NCBI GenBank assembly: GCA_001599975.1
Contig: BCIO01000005.1
Coordinates: 2,652,508 to 2,716,507 of the forward strand
Reading direction: 5' to 3'
Source: Cystobasidiopsis lactophilus
Lineage: Eukaryota; Basidiomycota; Agaricostilbomycetes; Agaricostilbales; Chionosphaeraceae
Length of the DNA: 64,000 nt
Positions 57,642-64,000 of the stretch are shown piece by piece. The position numbers and the translations under genes were made by a program. A model generated the notes under the pieces. It saw nothing but the letters and a program-made list of their open reading frames with translations, was not told the DNA's origin and did not search any database. Position 1 is the first letter of the stretch, and each line of letters starts with the position of its first letter.

Positions 57642-59314
57642 CTAGCACGCCGCCGGACGAGCCAATGTCGCCCTCTGTGTACCATCGATCTTCACTGTCC
57701 AGTCGAACAGAACCGGAAGAGCTTTGATCATGCCGTCCTTGTCAGATCGAGATGCGTCTGGTCGAGTCAAGATCCATCGTTCGATGACCTCGAAAGTTGG
57801 AGTCGGATGGGCATAGTTTGTGCGCCACACTTTAAGCTTGAATGGATCAGTGTGGCAGTCGGTCTTGAATCTGGCGGCAATGCAAAGGTCCTTGAGTTTG
57901 CGAAAGGGGCCTTGACGTTGGTCTGCCGGAAAACTGTCGAACCCTGCAGTACTTGGATGAGCCTAGCTACACACAAGGAAAACGAGCGGGCGTGACCTGC
58001 CTAAGGTGAAGAGACGGATGAATTCCCAAAGCTGAAGGTGCTCAGTGTCGTCGGCTTTTGCTTGTTGGAGAGCGGCCAGCTCCTCTTCCTTCTCTTTCAG
58101 CTGTTCCTTGGTTATAGCCAGTTCAAGCTCAATGGCCTGATACTCTGTCGACTTGTGCCACAACAGCTCCTCAGCTTTGTCCGCCCTAGACAGCAAAGCA
58201 TCCGCCTTGCGGGAAGTTTCACTTTGCTTCTCCTCCAGGCGGTGCAACTTGGCGCTGAAGCTCTCTTCGAGATCGTGCACCTTGTTGGTCAGCTCTTGCA
58301 CCATCTCTTTCAGCTCTTGGTCGCGCTCTTGACTGTGCAGCACTTGGCTGGCCAAAAACTCGGAGCTATCGTCGGGCGCGAGCTGGAAGCCATCTTGCGT
58401 GAGCCCTAGGCCACCAGGCTCAGGTTCGACTTGATCGGCGAACAGAGGCTCTTCAAAGCGAGACCTCTGGCTGCCAAGAGCGAGCATGGAAGATCTTGGA
58501 CTGCCGAGGTTGCGGGACTTCTCCTCTCGGAATCGCCATCCGGCTACCGGAGAGCCAGTAATGTCGAATGGTATTTCATCATCTCCGGCGACAGTGGAAG
58601 GAGAATCGAAGCCCTCGACCGAGCGGGGCGAGTAGAGCGTGGAGTGGCCGAGGGAAGGCGTTGAAGGGGCCGAGCTGAACTGGGAGCGATTCGACTGCGA
58701 CCGCATTCGGCCGGCACTAGGTATATACTGGAACTTGGAATCGGGGCTTGATGACATGGCGGAAGGCAGCAGAGACTGTGGAGGTGTCTGGCCGGTCGGC
58801 GGACCCGTCTGCGCGCAAGGACTTTCAGACCGGATGAGATCCGGCGCGGTAGAGAGCAGGCAGCTTGCAGACTCAGAACCAGAACGACTGCGGCCGTGGC
58901 CGCTGGACAAACTCAGGGCCGCCATCTGCGGACACGGTTCGTTGAGTTCATTAGCCTTGACAATGCCAAGAAGCCTGAAGCTTACCGCCTTGGAAAGAAT
59001 CGGGGACGACTCCGGCGACTGTTGAGGGCTATCTGAAAGCTGCACAGTAGGTTTTGAGTGGGCGCGATAGTGTCGGGCATCGTGTGGAGAGGCCATCCCG
59101 CCCTCTGTCGGCCTCTGGGGTCACCAACACTGTAGCTGTTTGATGAACTGGTGTCGCCGTAGTCATCGCTGGGCAGCGACTTATCATTCGGGGTCAGCAA
59201 GCGTCGATCCCTCCAATTGAGAGGGCGACTTACCAGCGAACGGAGCGATGGGCTGGAGTCCAGCGATCGCGAGCCATAACGGTGAGAGTTGAGCGACTCA
59301 ATAGCGTCAGCCAT
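57642..59314 (-). CDS. Coiled-coil protein, unknown function
   Basis: Exons 59234-59314, 59129-59179, 58986-59039, 57997-58925, 57642-57933; 468 residues. The N-terminal 240 residues are Ser/Pro-rich with many S-P sites (kinase targets). Residues about 250-360 form a continuous coiled coil (ELKEMVQELTNKVHDLEE, KLHRLEEKQSETSRKADALL, ELAITKEQLKEKEEELAAL). A C-terminal globular part contains FKLKVWRTNYAHPTPTFEVI and WILTRPDASRSDKDGMIKAL. I do not recognise it. The third exon is joined through an 89-nt intron with a GTTGGT donor, the least certain step; an in-frame ATG at 59096 would allow a shorter product. Confidence 0.68.
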
Positions 59315-59425
59315 GATGATTGCAGAGGAGCAAGAGACCGCGCTGAGAGCGACACCCAAAAGGTTGCATGGCCTCGCTCGTCAGGCCGCGCAAGTCAAGC
59401 GCACCTCTTCAGCAGACAACGAGCC
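59315..59425. promoter_or_regulatory. Short divergent promoter, proteasome beta4 / coiled-coil gene
   Basis: Only 111 bp separate the two start codons. No match to the GGTGGCAAA proteasome box was noticed in it. Confidence 0.5.
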
Positions 59426-60391
59426 ATGGGTGAGTGCTTTGCGCTTCGTTCAAGCAACTAGACTGACGGAATGCCACAGCTGAATGCTCCTTCGGAATCG
59501 TGAGCCCTGAATGCGCGGTGGAGGCGGCGAGCGAGCTGAAATTGGGTGTCGCTCCAGACGGGCAAGGGCTTCTGCCTCATCGCAGCGGACTCGACGGCCG
59601 CGCACTCGATCGTCAAGATGAAGAGTGACGAGGACAAGATCCGCAAGATTGGCGACAACCTGCTGTTCACCTATTCGGGCGAGCCAGGTGCGCGGCTCCT
59701 TCTCGTCTTCTTGTGAGGTCCACTGAGCTCAATCACTGTTTGATCACCAGGCGACACGATACAGTTTGCAGAATACGTCGAGGCCAACCTCAAGCTGGAG
59801 GCCATTCGGTGAGCACTGGAGTTCTGGGGGTGAGGTTGACGCAAGCTCAAGGCGCACGCACGCAGCAACCATTCCGCCCTCCTGCCTGCCCCAGCCGCCT
59901 CGTGGGTCCGCAAAACCCTCGCCCAGTCCATCCGCTCCCGTCACCCTTACTCCGTCAACCTGCTCCTCGGCGGCTACGACCCAACGTCGGAAGAGTCGCA
60001 CCTCTACTGGCTCGACTACCTCGGAACCCAGGCCAAGGTGCCATACGCCGCTCACGGCTACGCCTCTTACTTTTGCTTGTCCACCATGGACCGCTACCAC
60101 AACCCAGACGGGACAATCGAAGAGGCGCTGGTCCTGCTCCGGCGGTGTGTCAACGAGCTCGAGAAGCGGCTCATCATCAGCTTGTGCGTGGACGGCGTTT
60201 ACCCTAGACCTTCATTGGCTGATAGTCTCTTTTTATATGCCTCGCGTACAGATCGTCGTTCAACGTGCGGCTAGTAGGCAAGTCATCCCATCCGCTCTAC
60301 CTCTGAACGCAAACTAATCTATCTCATCCCAGATGCCAACGGGGTCAAGGATGTTTCGGCGGATTTCAAGGCTGTTCAATTGCCGGCATAG
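59426..60391 (+). CDS. PRE1: 20S proteasome subunit beta4 (PRE1/PSMB2)
   Basis: Exons 59426-59429, 59480-59499, 59558-59687, 59751-59808, 59866-60183, 60252-60277, 60333-60391; 204 residues, the family length. The protein reads MAECSFGITGKGFCLIAADS, KMKSDEDKIRKIGDNLL, GEPGDTIQFAEYVEANL, SRHPYSVNLLLGGYDP, YAAHGYASYFCLSTMDRY and FNVRLVDANGVKDV. It lacks a Thr1 propeptide, as expected for the inactive beta4 subunit. The first coding exon is just four bases (ATGG). The last intron starts with GC in a perfect context (TAG/GCAAGT); only this gives RLVDANG. The previously obvious open frame at 59289 ends before the gene and is its 5' leader. Confidence 0.95.
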
Positions 60392-60476
60392 GACACTTTG
60401 CAGTAGGGAGGCAGCATGCGAAAATACGAGACACCACGAATCTACACTTTTGCCCTTGCCTTGCGCCAACTCGCCT

Positions 60477-61835
60477 TCACACCGACTTGTCCTCGATAGG
60501 CTGCCAAACAGCAAACTTTGAGACCGGCTCGACAGGTCGAGAAGGATGCGGCTCACATCCCAATCCGTGACCAAGTGTTCATCGAGCACATCCAGCGCTT
60601 TGAGGTCGGCCTCGTCCAAGCTGAAGTCGAAGATCTCGGCGTTGGCCTTGATGCGGGCAGGCGAGGCCGATTTTGGGATCACCACGTAGTCCTGTTGGAG
60701 CCCCCAGCGCAGCAGCACCTGAGCCGGAGTCTTGTTGTGCTTCTTCGACACCTTGACCAAAGCCGGGTTGTCGAACCGGTAGGCTCTGAAAATATTACTA
60801 CAAGTGAGTTGCAGATCATTCATGGTCGCCAAAGGACAAACCTGGCCAATGGGCCCCACGCCTCGAGCACAATGCCTTCCTTCTGGTTGAACTCGACGTC
60901 TTTGAATCGTCGCATGAATGGGTGCAAGTCGATTTGGTTAACAACGGGTCGCAACTAAGACGAATAAGCCTGTCAGAGCCTCACTAGGAGAAGCAGGCAA
61001 CGGGGCAGCTACTTTCGGGTTGGTGGCAAAAAGCTCCTCCAAGTGCCTGACACCGTAATTCTGCCAGGAACTATATTAATGGAGACTCTATAACAGGTGT
61101 AGCTGCGAGGAGAGCGTTGACATACGCTGACGCCGATGCTGCGGAGCTTCTTGGCTTCGACAGCTTCCTCTAAAGCTCGCCATGTTTCTGTCGTCGCACT
61201 TCAGGGCTTTATTCAATCGCTCATTCAGCCAATCGGGACCAACCCAGACGAGCCGTCTTGTTTGGGTAAGGCCCGTGAATCTGAAGGCGCGCGTTAGCAA
61301 CGACTCGCTCAAGCTTGAGGGTAGCAACGAACCAAATACAGATCAAAATAGTCTTGCTTGGCCAGCTTCAGGCTCTTGTCTACACCTTGCTTTGCATGAG
61401 AGTATGTGCTGTTCACCATCAACTTTGAGGTGAAGAAAATCTGGCTTCGTGGCACGCCAGATTCCTTGATAAAATCGTTGCTTTTCGACGCCAGCCTTCA
61501 CTCAGCCTAGCTTTGCAAGCCCACAAATTAGATACACACACATGGCTCTTCCAGTCTCGGCCTCGTTGGCGTACCACTCCGCAGAGTCAATGAGGCGATA
61601 GCCGCTCTGTTGGCGCTTCCGTCATTAGCGAAAGCAGACCGATGCAGAACAAGGCTCAAGCACTTTGAGGGCGGCCATAACAGCATCATAACACGCCTGT
61701 CCATCTAGCTCGTAGACACCAAAGCCGCTGACAATGAGAACAGAGCTTTCATCGGCTAGGCTCCAGAAAGCAACGAGGCAAGGCCGGCACGAACAATCGA
61801 GGCATTAAGACGCCATTGCTCAACTTTAAGACCAT
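60477..61835 (-). CDS. Aldo-keto reductase
   Basis: Ten exons: 61795-61835, 61664-61727, 61542-61606, 61333-61480, 61244-61280, 61126-61187, 61013-61060, 60842-60954, 60557-60785, 60477-60515; 281 residues, typical AKR length. A (beta/alpha)8 NADPH-dependent carbonyl reductase. Catalytic tetrad in sight: Asp in RLIDSAEWY, the Tyr of the same motif, Lys in FFTSKL and His in YLIHGPYP. Cofactor-binding motifs: VIPKSASPARIKANAEIF. LSNGVLMPRFGFGVYEL starts the barrel. Closest in style to the fungal GCY1/YPR1/YDL124W group. The substrate is not predictable. Convergent with PRE1 (85 bp apart). Confidence 0.93.
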
Positions 61836-62015
61836 CTGGATAAGCCAAATTCAAACCAGACAGCACAAGGTGAGAGCACCTTGATGGTACTCGTCAAAGC
61901 GAGAGCCATTTCGTTTCAAGCGTTTAAGCGCGCCGTCGTTCGCGGAAGAGGTTTGGCCAGAGCAAAGCGAGCGCTTCAGATTACAAGGCAGAGCCAGTGG
62001 TAAGGAGTACAAGTC

Positions 62016-64000
62016 TTAATCAGGCAGCTCGCTCTGCTCTGAAGTCCGCGTGTTGGTATGGTAGGTTCGCCAGCCAAAGTGGGAGCCGAGGAAGCTGCCC
62101 GGGTTGAAGACGTGACACTTGCCATCTTTGCCACGATCTCCCAGTTCATAAGTAAGGTCGTAAGATGGGCACGAGTGGTCAGCGAGGATGAGCTGTTGGT
62201 TGAGACGGTGGCGTCAACTAGACACTCGCCGGACCAAGGGCAGCAAACTCACAGCAGTGGGCATTGGATATAGCCGAAGAGCATGATCAAACTCCCATAA
62301 GACAGGCCTAGTGGTGAGGGAAAGGGGCGACAGATGGGCTTGGTCCAGGATTGTTTGGACGAGCTGCACATGCGACGCCTTTTTGAGTGTCTGGTGCCAC
62401 TTTAACGAGCCAAGCAACCTACATATTCCTGAAGCAGTGAGCTCTGGGCCTCTTGCCGGCCGTGTTCCTCCTCTTCCCGATCCTGCGCCGTCTTGCTCAA
62501 CACGGTGTTCCGAAGCGTCTTGCTCATGACATCGTCCCGGAAGACGACAATCTCTTGGCCCAAGAAGACAATGCGACAGGGATTGCTCATTAAATGGACT
62601 TTTGGAACTTTTGCGCGCAGGCCGGCAGTGAGCGAGGCTGGGAGGGGAGGCCGCGGTAAGGTGGTGGAGTCGAACGGGTCATTGGGCCCTGGGACGAGGA
62701 TGAAGTGGGCGACGGAGGAAATGTTAGGAAAAGAGGAGATGATATCGGCCAGCGTGTTGAAGCCCTCTGCTCTCGGATGTTGCTTGAGACAAGCAAATCA
62801 GATAAAGAGCACAAAACCAACCTTTGTAGGCGTTGGTCGATTTGCCATCCAAAATGAAAGGCTTGCTACTGAAGTTACCACAGAGCACAAATGCACAGGG
62901 CACCTCAGAGGGCGAAGTGGCAGCGGCCTCATAGCCGGCCAAGATGGCCTTGAACGAATTCCGCACTTTGGCCAGGTCGAGGAACAGATCCGAAAGGACG
63001 ACGATCGAGTTGGGGTGAACATCTTCTAGGCGCTTAAAAGTAGCTTCTTCCGAGAGCGTCATCTCTCCTGTGCCGAGGTGGTCGAGGTGGCCAAAGATGG
63101 ATCTGTGCCGCATCATCAGCATGCATTGCTTTGCTTCAATTCGCAGCCTTGAGCGCCCACCTGGTGATCTTTCGGCCTTCGGAGGGCGGGTGCGCGATTT
63201 CAGCCACGGTGAAAGTGTTGTTGGCTTCATAAGTGCCATCGACCAAAACGAAGCAGCCTTCGGTAAACAGCCCGACAGCCGGGTTCTGCAAGGGACCAAA
63301 GCGTTAAGAATGAAGCCTTCTTTGAGTATATGGTCACCTACAGCTTCGTTAAGGTTGAGCCGGACGGTGTCGTCGATGTCTTCCAAAGCGAACGACCCGT
63401 CCGGGGTGCGGGTGAGCATGCCGAACAGCAAGAACCGGTTCCCTTGTCTTCCCAATAGGTTCTTTATACTTGTTAGCTGCAGAAACGGGGGGTTTGTTAA
63501 GTCAAAAGCAAAAGCGTGCGAGAGCAGGAAATGCTCACCTGAAGATAGTCGGACCGGTCGTGGCCAGGTAAAGAGGGCGGCGAGAAGTGCTCGCTGCGAA
63601 GGATGGTCTGCTTGATGACGCTGTACCGATCCCTGAGAAAAGCAGCCTTGGAGGGCGCCGAGCCCAAGATCGATGGTTTCCCAGCCGCTCTATCCCAAAG
63701 TGTCAGCCTTTCGCCAATCTACCTGGTGACGACCAGAGCTCACCTTTCAAAAGTCGACTTCTCCAAGTTCCACCGGATGCGAGGCATGTCAAAAGCGTCG
63801 ATGACTTTGATGAGCTGCTCTGGCAGGTCCTCCGCGTCCTCGTCCATCTCATCCGCCGCTCCTCCACCCGCTTCGCCGGCCACTTGGAGCTTTTCATACG
63901 TCTTCTCCAACTGCGCAGGTCCAATCGGCCCGCTTTCTACAAGCCAAAGTGGTCAACAAAACGCGACGAGTTTTTGGGGCAAGGAAGGCGAACCTTCGGT
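62016..64000 (-). CDS. DPB2: DNA polymerase epsilon subunit B, 5'-truncated by window edge
   Basis: Visible exons: 63994-64000 (partial), 63744-63932, 63539-63689, 63342-63476, 63161-63285, 62822-63102, 62423-62766, 62253-62363, 62016-62192. The essential non-catalytic subunit of Pol epsilon, linking it to the CMG helicase. Diagnostic parts: [30 protein letters not shown] (OB domain), [11 protein letters not shown], the inactive phosphodiesterase-like core ([53 protein letters not shown]), [20 protein letters not shown] and CHVFNPGSF. The C-terminus is complete; the start lies beyond 64000. Confidence 0.94.

Noticed and set aside
57933-57997. GC-AG intron in the coiled-coil gene
   Set aside because: A GC donor would work, but a canonical GT donor with a 63-nt intron gives an equally open product, so I did not count it.

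Overview
This window is a gene-dense fungal nuclear segment, most likely from a basidiomycete. The genes are split by many introns of about 45-70 bp with short GT or GC donors. The proteome is fungal: CCC2, RAD17, TFB5, DPB2, PRE1, CAP10-type glycosyltransferases and a DUF6534-like multi-spanning protein, a family I know mainly from Basidiomycota. The exact lineage cannot be fixed from sequence alone. All exon coordinates are my own hand splicing: reading frame, splice phase and family motifs had to agree. There are four ambiguous bases (18318, 21595-21596, 21629). I saw no rRNA, tRNA, CRISPR array, transposon or virus-derived element.

Layout. 1-8.1 kb: 3' part of a copper P-type ATPase, ribosomal protein eL24, an F-box/WD-like protein and a multi-spanning membrane protein. 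8.2-14.4 kb: two tandem cytochrome P450 genes and a secreted alpha/beta-hydrolase, all on the minus strand, which could form a small oxidation/hydrolysis cluster. 14.8-18.0 kb: RAD17 and TFB5, two DNA-damage genes transcribed divergently from 161 bp. 18.1-20.4 kb: a small heat-shock protein with a textbook heat-shock element, and a glycine-rich surface-type protein. 20.8-25.8 kb: two pairs of paralogous small secreted proteins in nested order, the product of local duplication.

26.3-29.2 kb: eL38, whose start codon appears to be split by an intron, and a two-domain GNAT protein whose exon pattern is duplicated almost exactly. 29.4-35.2 kb: a divergent pair of CAP10-like (GT90) type II membrane glycosyltransferases. 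35.3-46.2 kb: a single-pass membrane protein, secreted gamma-glutamyltranspeptidase, a four-TM protein, an acidic serine-rich protein, isoprenylcysteine methyltransferase and a TPT/DMT transporter. 46.5-50.8 kb: a less conserved patch with an orphan minus-strand gene carrying a probable frameshift, unresolved coding fragments, the DUF6534-like gene and an F-box gene whose C-terminus resembles the orphan gene. 51-64 kb: an RGG-box Caprin-like protein, a MAPK kinase, a membrane-anchored GH5 glucanase, a coiled-coil protein, proteasome beta4, an aldo-keto reductase and the 3' part of DNA polymerase epsilon subunit B.

The main structural themes are at least five well-supported GC-AG introns, several microexons (8 and 16 nt, plus 2- and 4-nt coding first exons), intragenic and local gene duplication, and short divergent promoters.
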